Origin: Rhodospirillales bacterium
GTDB lineage: Bacteria; Pseudomonadota; Alphaproteobacteria; Acetobacterales; Acetobacteraceae
Reading direction: 5' to 3'
Length of the DNA: 56,281 bases
Assembly: GCA_017304945.1 (NCBI GenBank)
Contig: JAFKLG010000069.1
Location: 1-56,281 of the forward strand
Made by a program: the position numbers and the translations under genes. Position 1 is the first letter of the stretch; every line of letters starts with the position of its first letter. Below, piece by piece: positions 20,917 to 29,397 of the stretch. The notes beneath the pieces are model-generated. The model did not search any database, was not told where the DNA came from, and worked only from the letters and a program-made list of their open reading frames with translations.

Positions 20917-21564
20917 ATGCTGTTCGATTTCGACGACACGTCCAACCAGAACATCTACAAGCTGCTGGTCGCGACGATCGGCCCGCGCCCGATCGCCTGG
21001 GTCACCACGCAGGACGTGGACGGCACCGTGAACGCGGCTCCGTTCTCCTTCTTCAACGCGATGTCGGGAAATCCGCCGGTGGTGGCGTTCGGGATCGGCG
21101 GCCGCGGGCCCGGCGACGTCAAGGACACCGGCGGCAACATCCGCCGCACCGGGGAGTTCGTCGTCAACCTGGTCAGCTTCGCGCTCGCCGAACAGATGAA
21201 CATCACCGCGATCGACTTCCCGAAGGAGATCGACGAACTCGCCGAAGCGGGCCTGACCAAGGCACCGTCGACCAAGGTGAAGCCGCCGCGGATCCTGGAA
21301 GCGCCGGTGTCGATGGAATGCGAGCGGCTGGTGATCGTGGATGTCGGCATCGACCGCGCCGTGGTGCTCGGCAAGGTCCTCGCGATCCACGTGCAAGATG
21401 ACTGCGTCCTCGATCGCGATCGGTGCTATATCGATACGCCGAAGCTCGACCTGATCGGGCGTATGCACGGTGCCGGCTGGTACTCGCGCGTCACCGACCG
21501 GTTCGAGATGCCACGTATCGACGTGAAGGACTGGACGCCGCGCGGCAAGAAGGCCGCCGAATAG
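20917..21564 (+). CDS. Flavin reductase family (FMN-binding split barrel) protein
   Basis: The 215-residue protein matches the flavin reductase-like group. RPIAWVTTQDVDGTVNAAPFSFFNAMS (about residues 24-50) is the flavin-binding strand-loop, and GEFVVN follows. It probably binds FMN and either reduces it or serves as a redox partner of an oxygenase, though none is adjacent. The start ATG 20917 sits behind a weak GAGAGG site. The gene diverges from the membrane-protein gene by 76 bp and is followed 15 bp later by the PPK2 gene, so the two are probably cotranscribed. Confidence 0.87.
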   Translation: MLFDFDDTSNQNIYKLLVATIGPRPIAWVTTQDVDGTVNAAPFSFFNAMSGNPPVVAFGIGGRGPGDVKDTGGNIRRTGEFVVNLVSFALAEQMNITAIDFPKEIDELAEAGLTKAPSTKVKPPRILEAPVSMECERLVIVDVGIDRAVVLGKVLAIHVQDDCVLDRDRCYIDTPKLDLIGRMHGAGWYSRVTDRFEMPRIDVKDWTPRGKKAAE

Positions 21565-21579
21565 AGGCTGGAGCGCTGG

Positions 21580-22569
21580 ATGGACAAGGACGTGTCGCCG
21601 GACGGCAAGGACACGCCGCCCGTTGCCAAGGGTGGCAAGGCCGCACCCGAAGCCACATCGATGATCGACACGCTGCACCTGTCCCGCAAGCGGGTGCGCA
21701 AGCTGCTGGACCCCTACCGGATCGAGAGCGGCAAGGGGTTTCGGCTCAGCGATCACGATCCGCGCGACACGGCCGGGGCGGTTCTCGGCAAGCCGGATGC
21801 GAGCACGCTGCTGGGAGAAGGCGTGCGCGTGCTCGCGGACTACCAGCAGCGGCTCTACGCGCAGGATCGCTGGGCCATGCTGTGCGTGTTCCAGGCGATG
21901 GATGCCGCCGGCAAGGACGGCACCATCAAGCATGTGATGTCGGGGGTGAATCCGCAGGGCGTGCAGGTCACCAGCTTCAAGCAGCCCGGGCCGGAGGAAC
22001 TCGCGCACGATTTTCTCTGGCGCGCCAATCGTGCGCTGCCGCCGCGTGGACACATCGGGATCTTCAATCGCAGCCATTACGAGGAGGTGCTGGTCGTCCG
22101 GGTGCATCCCGAACTGCTCGAGCGGCAGCATCTGCCGCCGGAACTGACGCGCAAGCACGTCTGGCGCGACCGGCTGGAGTCGATCGCGGCACTGGAGACG
22201 TACCTGGCCCGCCAGGGCACGGTGATCCTGAAGTTCTTCCTCAACGTCTCGAAGGAGGAGCAGCGCCGCCGGTTCCTCGCGCGCCTCGAGGAGCAGGACA
22301 AGCACTGGAAGTTCAGCCCGAACGATCTGGCGGAACGCGCGTTCTGGGACCGCTATCAGGCGGCCTATGAGGAGGCGATCGCCGCCACCGCGACGCCCGA
22401 AGCGCCCTGGTTCGTGGTGCCCGCCGACAACAAATGGTTCACCCGGCTCGTCGTGGTCGCAGCGATGATCGAGGCTCTGTCACGGCTGGATCTGACGCTG
22501 CCGCCGCTGACACCGGCGCAGGCCGGCGCGCTGGCGGCGGCACGCGCCGCACTCGAATCCGAACACTAA
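21580..22569 (+). CDS. Polyphosphate kinase 2 family (class-III-like) nucleotide phosphotransferase
   Basis: PPK2 enzymes use polyphosphate to phosphorylate nucleotides. The 329-residue protein has a Walker A-like MDAAGKDG (107-114), the following VMSGVNPQGVQVTSFKQP segment and a Walker B region with FNRSHYEEVLVVRVHPE (about 162-178). The AxDAAGKDGTIKHVM form and the RNA-like length are those of the class III-type group that acts on AMP and ADP, rather than the class I FEGRDAAGKGG form; I infer class from motif shape only. A charged N-terminal extension of about 28 residues precedes the core. GGAG precedes the ATG. It follows the flavin-reductase gene closely. Confidence 0.9.
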   Translation: MDKDVSPDGKDTPPVAKGGKAAPEATSMIDTLHLSRKRVRKLLDPYRIESGKGFRLSDHDPRDTAGAVLGKPDASTLLGEGVRVLADYQQRLYAQDRWAMLCVFQAMDAAGKDGTIKHVMSGVNPQGVQVTSFKQPGPEELAHDFLWRANRALPPRGHIGIFNRSHYEEVLVVRVHPELLERQHLPPELTRKHVWRDRLESIAALETYLARQGTVILKFFLNVSKEEQRRRFLARLEEQDKHWKFSPNDLAERAFWDRYQAAYEEAIAATATPEAPWFVVPADNKWFTRLVVVAAMIEALSRLDLTLPPLTPAQAGALAAARAALESEH

Positions 22570-22684
22570 TGTGCGGACACGGGAGAACGGGCCTGCAACT
22601 ATCTTCATAGCGGCGTGAGCCCTGCATCGCTACGAGCGATTCCGCGTTGTGGTGGCGTCTGATGTGCAATCAGGAGACGCATCC

Positions 22685-23020
22685 ATGATGAAGAAAGTTG
22701 CAGCCCTCGGCTTCGCCGCCGCCCTGCTGTCGGGAGGCGCCTTCGCCGCTTCGACCGGCACGACGGCGACCACGACGACTCCGGGCTACACAGGCGCGAC
22801 GACGGGTTCCGGCACGGGCGCCGGCATGAACGGCTCCACCACGGCCGGCAGCGCGACCACCCCCGGCAAGATCGTGACCGGTGACGGGCGCGTCGGTCCG
22901 GCGGCACCGTCCGCAGGCGCGAAGGTCGGCGGTGGCAGCGACACCGGCGGATCGGGCGGCGGCGGATCGGGCGGCGGCGGGTCGGGCAGCGGCAGCGGTG
23001 GCGGCTCCGGCAGCCGCTAA
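22685..23020 (+). CDS. Small secreted Gly/Ser/Thr-rich protein
   Basis: A 111-residue product starts at ATG 22685, behind an AGGAG site at about 22670. A standard signal peptide ends near AAALLSGGAFA (about residue 20). The mature part is almost entirely Gly, Thr, Ser and Ala, with TTTTPGYTGATTG-type repeats. It closes in GGGGS-like units that look like a disordered tail. No enzymatic domain is visible and I cannot assign a function. Similar small periplasmic proteins occur in Acetobacteraceae and are usually annotated as hypothetical. A strong hairpin after the gene ends the transcript. Confidence 0.65.
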   Translation: MMKKVAALGFAAALLSGGAFAASTGTTATTTTPGYTGATTGSGTGAGMNGSTTAGSATTPGKIVTGDGRVGPAAPSAGAKVGGGSDTGGSGGGGSGGGGSGSGSGGGSGSR

Positions 23021-23041
23021 CCCTACCCCACGGCTCACGGG

Positions 23042-23070
23042 TGCTCGGATCCTCGGATCCGAGCATTTCG
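23042..23070 (+). terminator. Hairpin terminator after the Gly-rich secreted protein
   Basis: A perfect 11-bp inverted repeat (TGCTCGGATCC at 23042-23052 and its complement at 23055-23065) is followed by TTTCGTGTTT. It lies 22 bp past the stop codon, as expected for an intrinsic terminator. Confidence 0.7.
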
Positions 23071-23146
23071 TGTTTGCGGCACGCGTGTTGCAGCGGCACG
23101 CATGTTGCCGAGACCGGCGCGCGCCGGCTTCACGCGTCTTGCAGAG

Positions 23147-23168
23147 GCCGGCGCGAGCCGGCTTTTCG
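23147..23168 (+). terminator. Second GC hairpin with T-tract
   Basis: GCCGGC-GCGA-GCCGGC at 23147-23162 is followed directly by TTTT. A similar GCCGGC stem without T-tract lies 30 bp upstream. It may be a duplicated terminator. Confidence 0.5.
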
Positions 23169-23177
23169 TGTCTCGGG

Positions 23178-23339
23178 CTACACGCGACGCTGACCGATCC
23201 AGACGATCGCCAGCGTACCTGCAAGCGCGTACATGGCCGCCGCCAGGACTGTCACGGTCCATAACGCCTTCGCGCCATTCAGCGTGAGAGCTATGGCGCT
23301 GGATGAGCGGCTGACCGGATCAGTGCGGATCGCGACCAC
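23178..23339 (-). CDS. Possible small membrane protein (53 aa), tentative
   Basis: A reverse frame ends at TAG 23178-23180 and contains a convincing membrane segment, TVTVLAAAMYALAGTLAIVW, followed by a basic tail QRRV. The only plausible start in the frame is GTG at 23337-23339, with no good ribosome binding site; the frame stays open further upstream to a stop near 23400 but has no ATG. It could instead be the remnant of a longer gene. Confidence 0.25.
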   Translation of the reverse strand: MVAIRTDPVSRSSSAIALTLNGAKALWTVTVLAAAMYALAGTLAIVWIGQRRV

Positions 23340-23660
23340 CGATTCGTTCGCGCCGGGCGCGCACCCATCGCCATGATCGAGGGTGACGCCAACTCCGTCG
23401 CATCAAGGATCCCCATCGCGGGCGGCAGGGCGGCGCTCCTCATTTCGCGCCGATGGTGGCAGCGAGATTGAAGGCGTCGGCGTCGGGCGTGGAAGCGAGG
23501 TTCGAGTGGAAGCGGATCGGCCTTCTCGAGCGGCTCACACCCAACGATTGTGCCGACGACCTGCGGGCCTCAGGACACGAGCGAACCTGAGACAGACTCT
23601 GGCTCGCTCGATCGCATGATCTCCGCAGCTCGGGCGAACGGCGCCTCCGCCGATCACGCG

Positions 23661-25226
23661 CTAGCTGGTCTCGAGCGGAACGATGCCACCCCGCGGCGTC
23701 GCGGCGTGCTCCTTCAGCACCGCATCCGTGGTCGGCTCGATCTCCTTCATCAGCACGTCGTAGCCCCACAGATCCGCCAGATGCTGCAGCACCTGCTTGG
23801 CGTCGCGCTCGTCCAGCAGCACGCGGTTGAGCGCGCGATGATGCAGGATCAGCTTTCGGTCGCCGGCCAGGTTCACGTCCACCACCTGGATGTCCGGCGA
23901 GTTCCACGACACGTCGTATTGCCGCGCCAGCGCCCGCTTGATCTTGCGATAGCCGCGTTCGTCGTGGATCGCCTCCACCCGCAGGTTCGGCTCGTTGGAG
24001 TCGTCGACCACGTGGAACAGCCCGAAATGCCGGATCAGATGCGGGCTGAGATACTGCAGGATGAAGCTCTCATCGCGGTAGTTCGCCCAGCAGTCGCGCA
24101 GCGTCGCCATCGGGTCCTGGTTGCCGGCGATGGCCGGGAACCAATGGATGTCCTCCTCGGTCGGATTGGTGCAGATGCGCTCGATGTCCTGCATCATGGC
24201 AAAGCCGAGCGCATAGGGGTTGAGGCCGGAGTAGCGCGGGTCGTCGAAGGTGGGCTGGAACACGACGTTGGTGTGGGAGCGCAGGAACTCCACCATCGAT
24301 CCGTCGGTGATGAGACCGCGCTCGTGCAGCCGGTTCATGATCCGGTAGTGCACGTAGGTCGCGCAGCCCTCGTTCATCACCTTGGTCTGCGACTGCGGGT
24401 AGAAATACTGCGCGATGATCCGCACGATGCGCAGGATCTCGCGCTGCCACGGCGCCAGCCGCGGCGCGGTCTTCTCGAGGAAGTAGAGGATGTTCTCCTG
24501 CGGCAGTTGCAGCAGCGCGCGCCGCCGCTCCTCCGCGGTCGGATCGGTGCGGGCGTTGCCCTTGCCGGGCACCGTGCGCCACAGGTCGTTGAACACCCGC
24601 TCGTCATGCTCGCGGCGTTCGCGCTGCCGCTTCTCCTCGGTGCGGAGATCGGTCGTGCGGGCGCGTGGGTAGCGATGCACGGCCTGGTTCATCAGCGCAT
24701 GGGCGGCATCCAGCAGGCGCTCCACCGCGGCCTCGCCGTAGCGTTCCTCGCAGTGCATGACGTAGCCACGGGCGAACTCGAGATAATCGAGGATGCCGTT
24801 GGCGTCGGTCCACTGCTGGAAGAGGTAGTTGTTCTTGAAGAAGTGGTTATGGCCGAACGCGGCGTGGGCGATCACCAGCGCCTGCATCGTGGCCGTGTTC
24901 TCCTCCATGATGTAGCTGATGCATGGATTGGAGTTGATCACGATCTCATAGGCGAGGCCCTGCATTCCGGCGCGATACATCGCCTCGTTGCGGGCGAAAT
25001 GCTTGCCGAACGACCAGTGCTTGTAGAACAGCGGCATGCCGATCGACGAATACGCGTCCAGCATCTGCTCGGTGCCGATGACCTCGATCTGGTTCGGGTA
25101 GACGTCGAGGCCCAGCTCGTCGATGGCCACCTGCTCGATCGCGTCATGGCAGCGCTGGATCGTGGAGAATTCCCAGTCCGCGCCTTCGAACAGCGGGCGT
25201 TCCGCACGCGGCGTGACGAGGGTCAT
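23661..25226 (-). CDS. spoVR: SpoVR/YcgB family protein
   Basis: The 521-residue protein is the third member of the conserved PrkA-YeaH-SpoVR stress set. Recognisable family features are the YGEAAVERLLDAAHALM and EGCATYVHYRIMNRLHERG segments, the THTNV-like SHTNVVFQPTF and the NPYALGFAMMQDIERI stretch. Its biochemical role is unknown; the family is tied to sporulation cortex formation in Bacillus and to stationary-phase adaptation in Proteobacteria. Its ATG overlaps the YeaH stop by 4 bp (ATGA), so translation is coupled. Confidence 0.95.
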   Translation of the reverse strand: MTLVTPRAERPLFEGADWEFSTIQRCHDAIEQVAIDELGLDVYPNQIEVIGTEQMLDAYSSIGMPLFYKHWSFGKHFARNEAMYRAGMQGLAYEIVINSNPCISYIMEENTATMQALVIAHAAFGHNHFFKNNYLFQQWTDANGILDYLEFARGYVMHCEERYGEAAVERLLDAAHALMNQAVHRYPRARTTDLRTEEKRQRERREHDERVFNDLWRTVPGKGNARTDPTAEERRRALLQLPQENILYFLEKTAPRLAPWQREILRIVRIIAQYFYPQSQTKVMNEGCATYVHYRIMNRLHERGLITDGSMVEFLRSHTNVVFQPTFDDPRYSGLNPYALGFAMMQDIERICTNPTEEDIHWFPAIAGNQDPMATLRDCWANYRDESFILQYLSPHLIRHFGLFHVVDDSNEPNLRVEAIHDERGYRKIKRALARQYDVSWNSPDIQVVDVNLAGDRKLILHHRALNRVLLDERDAKQVLQHLADLWGYDVLMKEIEPTTDAVLKEHAATPRGGIVPLETS

Positions 25227-26536
25227 GCGGTGGTTGCCTCCGCGCCCGTCTTGCGGGCGAACAATTCGCGGAACACCGGGTAGATGTCACGCCGATGCCC
25301 GACCTTGCGCATCGCCATCGGCGCGCCGTTGGCGATGATCGTCGAGTAGGTCTGCCACAGATCGCTGTCCCGCCGGATGAAGCCCGGGGGGAAGTGTTCG
25401 GAATCGCGGCCGACTTCCAGATAGGCGTAGTACTGGCAGACCGGCAGGATCTCGTTCACCAGCAGCGCGGCGGTCTTGTCGTTGTCGCTCGCGGTGTTGT
25501 CGCCGTCCGACGCCTGGGCCGCATAGATGTTCCAGTTGTCGGGGCTGTAGCGTTCCTCGACCACACGCTGCATCTCCTCGAGCGCGGTGGAGACGACGGT
25601 GCCGCCGGTTTCCGGGCTGTGGAAGAAGGTGTCCTCGTCCACCTCGGACGCCTGGTGCGTATGGCGGATGAACACGACGTCGACGTTCTTGTACCGCCGC
25701 TTCAGGAAGATGTAGAGCAGGATGTAGAACCGCTTGGCGAGGTCCTTCATGTGTTCGGTCATCGAGCCGGACACGTCCATCAGGCAGAACATCACCGCCT
25801 GCGCGACGGGCTTTGGATGCGACTCGAAGCGCTTGTACCGCACGTCGATCGGGTCGATGTAGGGGATCACCCCGGTGCGGCGGAGCTTGCGGGTCAGCTC
25901 CTCCTCGAGTTCGCGCAGCCGCACCCGATCGGCCTCGTCCTCGGTGTCGGCCAGGGCCGCGATCTGCGCCCGCAGCGCCTCGATCTCGGCAGTCTTCGGC
26001 CGCTTCAGGGCGATACGGCGGGACAGGCTGTTCCGCACCGTGCGGTTCAGCGCGAGATTCGCGGGCGAGCCGGAGACCGAGTAGCCGGCGCGGCTCCAGC
26101 TCAGTGCCTCCGCGTCGACCACCTTGCGCTTGGCGAGGTCGGGCAGCTCGAGATCCTCGAGGAACAGGTCGACGAACTCGTCCTGGCTCAGGGCGAAGCG
26201 GAAATCGTCCTGCCCCTCCCCGTCCGGGCTGCCCTCCGATCCGCCACCACCCTGCCCGCCTTGCGGGCGCGGGATGGTGTCGCCGGTCACGTATTCCTTG
26301 TTGCCGGGCAGCAGGTGGTCGCGGATGCCGCCCGAGGCGGCGCGGTGCAGCGAGGGTTCGTGCACGCCCTGCGCGGGCAGCACGACCTCGCCGCCCTGGT
26401 CCGCGTCGCGAATGCTGCGGCTGCCCGAACTCTCATGCACCGCCTTGCGGATCATCGACTTGGCGCGCCGCATGAAGCGCTGCCGGTTGGCGAGGTTCTT
26501 GCCGCTCGGGTTGAGACGACGGTCGACTATGTGCAT
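25223..26536 (-). CDS. yeaH: YeaH/DUF444 family protein with von Willebrand A-type domain
   Basis: The 437-residue protein has a basic N-terminus, a Gly-rich linker (about residues 90-108) and a C-terminal VWA-like fold whose metal-binding MIDAS motif DVSGSMT lies near residue 252. A later SDGDNTASDN segment completes the metal site. It works with the kinase PrkA (YeaG); in enterobacteria the pair takes part in the response to nitrogen starvation and acid stress, and it may be a substrate or adaptor of the kinase. It follows prkA after 91 bp that contain a strong hairpin. SpoVR translation is coupled to it. Confidence 0.95.
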   Translation of the reverse strand: MHIVDRRLNPSGKNLANRQRFMRRAKSMIRKAVHESSGSRSIRDADQGGEVVLPAQGVHEPSLHRAASGGIRDHLLPGNKEYVTGDTIPRPQGGQGGGGSEGSPDGEGQDDFRFALSQDEFVDLFLEDLELPDLAKRKVVDAEALSWSRAGYSVSGSPANLALNRTVRNSLSRRIALKRPKTAEIEALRAQIAALADTEDEADRVRLRELEEELTRKLRRTGVIPYIDPIDVRYKRFESHPKPVAQAVMFCLMDVSGSMTEHMKDLAKRFYILLYIFLKRRYKNVDVVFIRHTHQASEVDEDTFFHSPETGGTVVSTALEEMQRVVEERYSPDNWNIYAAQASDGDNTASDNDKTAALLVNEILPVCQYYAYLEVGRDSEHFPPGFIRRDSDLWQTYSTIIANGAPMAMRKVGHRRDIYPVFRELFARKTGAEATTA

Positions 26537-26585
26537 CGCGCTCTGCCTGACCCCTTTTGAACGGCGGGCACCTTCGAATGGAGTC

Positions 26586-26609
26586 GACGGGCTGCCGGAT
26601 CAGCCCGTC
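26586..26609 (-). promoter_or_regulatory. Hairpin between prkA and yeaH
   Basis: A perfect 9-bp inverted repeat, GACGGGCTG (26586-26594) and CAGCCCGTC (26601-26609), with a six-base loop, lies in the 91-bp gap of the operon. No T-tract follows in the direction of transcription. It is better explained as an mRNA-stability or processing element than as a terminator. Confidence 0.5.
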
Positions 26610-26627
26610 CACCTCGCGCCGCCCGCG

Positions 26628-28574
26628 TCAGCCGGCCTGCTTCACCCGCATGTACCATTCCACCAGACGCCGCACCTGGCGTTCGGTGTAGCCGCGAGCG
26701 GTCATCCGCTCGACGAACTCGGTGTGCTTCTTCTCCGTCTCGCTGTCCTTCTTCGAGCCGAAGCTGATCACCGGCAGCAGCTCCTCGACCTGGCTGAACA
26801 TCCGCCGCTCGATCACCTCGCGGATCTTCTCGTAGCTGGTCCAGGACGGGTTCTTGCCGTTGTTGTTGGCGCGCGCCCGCAGGCTGAACTTCACCACCTC
26901 GTTGCGGAAGTCCTTGGGGTTGGCGATGCCCGCCGGCTTCTCGATCTTGGTCAGCTCCTGGTTCAGCAGCTCGCGGTTCATGAGCTGGCCGGTGTCCGGA
27001 TCCTTGTAGTCGATGTCCTCGATCCAGGCGTCGGCATAGGCGACGTAGCGGTCGAACAGGTTCTGGCCGTAGTCGTGATACGATTCCAGATACGCTTTCT
27101 GGATCTCGTTGCCGATGAACTCGGCATAGCGGGGCGCAAGCTCACCCTTGATGAACTCCAGGTACCGCTTCTCGGTTTCCTGCGGCAGTTGCTCGCGCCG
27201 GATGCTTTGTTCGAGCACGTACATCAGGTGCACGGGATCGGCCGCGACCTCGGTGGTGTCGTGGTTGAACGTGGCCGCCAGCACCTTGAAGGCGAAGCGG
27301 GTGGAGGCGCCGTCCATGCCCTCCTCGACGCCGGCCGCATCCTTGTATTCCTGCAGGCTGCGGGCGCGCGGATCGGTTTCCTTCAGGCTTTCGCCGTCAT
27401 AAATCCGCATCTTGGCAAACACGGTCGAGTTTTCGTGCCGGCGCAGGCGCGTCAGCACCGAGAAGCGGGCCAGCATCTCGAGCGTGGCGGGCGCGCAGGG
27501 CGCGGCGCCGAGCTCCGACCGGCTGACCAGCTTGTCGTAGATCTTCTGCTCCTCGGTGACGCGCAGGCAGTACGGCACCTTGATCACGTAGATGCGATCG
27601 ATGAAGGCTTCGTTGTTCTTGTTGTTCTTGAAGCTCTGCCACTCCGCTTCGTTGGAGTGGGCCATGATGATGCCGGAGAACGGGATCGCGCCGATGTTCT
27701 CGGTGCCGATGTAGTTGCCTTCCTGCGTCGCCGTCAGCAACGGGTGCAGCATCTTGATCGGCGCCTTGAACATCTCGACGAACTCGAGCATGCCCTGGTT
27801 GGCGCGATTGAGACCGCCCGAGTAGCTGTAGGCGTCCGGGTCGTTCTGCGCATGCATCTCGAGCTTGCGGATATCGACCTTGCCGACCAGGGAGGAGATG
27901 TCCTGGTTGTTCTCGTCGCCGGGTTCGGTCTTGGCGATCGCGACCTGGCGCAGGCGGGACGGCATCATCTTCTGCACGGTGAAGCGCGAGATGTCGCCGC
28001 TGAACTCGTCGAGTCGCTTGATGCACCACGGGCTCATGAGCCCCGACAGGCGCCGGCGCGGGATGCCGTAGCGCTCTTCCAGGATCCCGCCCATCTTCTC
28101 GGGATCGAACAACCCGAGCGGACTTTCGAAGACGGGGCTGAGCTCGTCGCCGGCCTTGAGGACGTAGATGGGATGAACCTCCATCAGCGCCTTCAGCCGT
28201 TCCGCGAGCGAGGATTTGCCGCCGCCGACCGGGCCGAGCAGATACATGATCTGCTTGCGTTCCTCGAGTCCCTGGGCGGCATGGCGGAGGAATCCGACGA
28301 TCCGTTCGATCGTCTCCTCCATGCCGTAGAACTCGTTGAACGCGGGGTAGACCCGGATGGTGCGATTCATGAAGATGCGCCCGAGTCGCGCATCCTTCGA
28401 GGTATCGACCATTTCCGGCTCACCGATCGCCGACAACAGGCGTTCGGTGGCGGTTGCGTACATCATCGGATCGTCGCGGCAGGCCTGGAGGTATTCCCCC
28501 AGCGTCATTTCAGCTTCGCGATGGCTCTCGAAGCTGCGAGCATAGGCGGAAAAAATATCATCGACCGTCTGCAT
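26628..28574 (-). CDS. prkA: PrkA family serine protein kinase (YeaG)
   Basis: The 648-residue protein, about the length of E. coli YeaG, has an AAA-type N-terminal half with Walker A GPVGGGKS (114-121) and the PrkA-specific GMEETIERIVGFL segment, then the C-terminal kinase-like domain (about 420-648). PrkA is a stress-induced protein kinase whose known roles include sporulation control and adaptation to starvation. It begins the prkA-yeaH-spoVR operon. The start ATG 28574 is preceded by CGGAG. The operon's leader lies in an 823-bp gap with a CtrA-type box about 345 bp upstream of the start. Confidence 0.96.
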   Translation of the reverse strand: MQTVDDIFSAYARSFESHREAEMTLGEYLQACRDDPMMYATATERLLSAIGEPEMVDTSKDARLGRIFMNRTIRVYPAFNEFYGMEETIERIVGFLRHAAQGLEERKQIMYLLGPVGGGKSSLAERLKALMEVHPIYVLKAGDELSPVFESPLGLFDPEKMGGILEERYGIPRRRLSGLMSPWCIKRLDEFSGDISRFTVQKMMPSRLRQVAIAKTEPGDENNQDISSLVGKVDIRKLEMHAQNDPDAYSYSGGLNRANQGMLEFVEMFKAPIKMLHPLLTATQEGNYIGTENIGAIPFSGIIMAHSNEAEWQSFKNNKNNEAFIDRIYVIKVPYCLRVTEEQKIYDKLVSRSELGAAPCAPATLEMLARFSVLTRLRRHENSTVFAKMRIYDGESLKETDPRARSLQEYKDAAGVEEGMDGASTRFAFKVLAATFNHDTTEVAADPVHLMYVLEQSIRREQLPQETEKRYLEFIKGELAPRYAEFIGNEIQKAYLESYHDYGQNLFDRYVAYADAWIEDIDYKDPDTGQLMNRELLNQELTKIEKPAGIANPKDFRNEVVKFSLRARANNNGKNPSWTSYEKIREVIERRMFSQVEELLPVISFGSKKDSETEKKHTEFVERMTARGYTERQVRRLVEWYMRVKQAG

Positions 28575-29397
28575 CGGTCGCTCCGTTGCTGGGGGTGGCG
28601 CAGCGTTCCCACAGACAAGTGGTGTCGGAACGTAGCGTACGGGACGTCTGTCGCGGGAATGTTTTTTCGGCGAGTCGTGAGCGGCTCAGCGTGTTTTCCT
28701 CAAGTGGCGTGGTCGGTTCGCCGGAGTCCCTCGCCCAGAAACTGAGGCGGCGAACTGTGTCACGACGAAGGCAGCGGCGATGTGGACCGGAACGCCCGGA
28801 GGTGCCGCCGGATACCGTGAAGACAAGGACGGCAGCGCGCGGCATCTCCCTCCTCCGAGCTCCGACCAAACCGCCGAGTGATGGCAGGGCGAGCATTGCG
28901 AGACTACGGCTGTATGCTTAAGGCGGAGTTAATCACGCCCGCGTGGACGGCAACCCCGAAGCGGAGGGAGACGGATCGGGCGATCGAGGAACGGCGCTGG
29001 CGGATCGCAGTCTCGTTGGTTTGAGGGACGTGGCTGCAACGATGCAAGCCCGGTGCCATCGCGACGCCGCAGGGAGCCCCCCCGCCCCGCCTCCCTCTCC
29101 GTCCGCCTGGACCGACGGTACGGCCGATCCGCCCCCCGTCCGCCAGCGCCATGCGCCCGAGTGCCGGGGATGCGCGCAGCCAGGCCTGCCCAAGCGGGTG
29201 GAAGCGCAACCGTCTTGCGCATGTGATGAAAATTGCGGCGCCCGACGCGCAGGGTTCGACCCGTCGGCGCCCACGGCCGCCACAGGAGCCGCCCGCCCTC
29301 TCCCCATTGCGCGATTGCCCGCCCAAGGGCCAGTCTCGCTCCGTGAGGCCCTTTCATGGCGGGGCCGCACCGAACGAAGCAATCGGGAGAGACGTGA
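28575..29397. other. 823-bp gene-free region between prkA and the solute-binding protein gene
   Basis: Frames here lack the G/C third-position preference of neighbouring genes. Features visible are a run of A/T at about 28660-28670 upstream of prkA, a perfect TTAA-N7-TTAA box (28918-28932) and a GGAGGAGGGAG purine tract on the reverse strand near 28850. No structured RNA was recognised, although the length would allow one. Confidence 0.6.
28918..28932. promoter_or_regulatory. Perfect CtrA-type box TTAA-N7-TTAA
   Basis: TTAA at 28918-28921 and TTAA at 28929-28932 are separated by exactly seven bases. This is the full consensus for the alphaproteobacterial regulator CtrA, which is encoded in this window. 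In such GC-rich DNA a chance match is unlikely. It is 345 bp upstream of prkA and 465 bp upstream of the solute-binding protein gene, so the target is uncertain. Confidence 0.55.

Larger units (their letters stand above)
23021..23660. other. Intergenic region with terminators and a possible small reverse ORF
   Basis: The first 150 bp holds two hairpin terminators, listed separately. A hairpin with CGAGCGA/TCGCTCG arms (23578-23584, 23604-23610) lies past the spoVR stop and might end that operon, though no T-tract follows. Between about 23380 and 23570, reverse frames show amino-acid-like patches without conserved motifs, so this may be decayed coding DNA. Confidence 0.5.

Noticed and set aside
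28558..28845. A 95-codon reverse frame with a strong purine-rich ribosome site, overlapping the prkA start
   Set aside because: Its third codon positions are much less GC-biased than real genes here and the product has no recognisable features.
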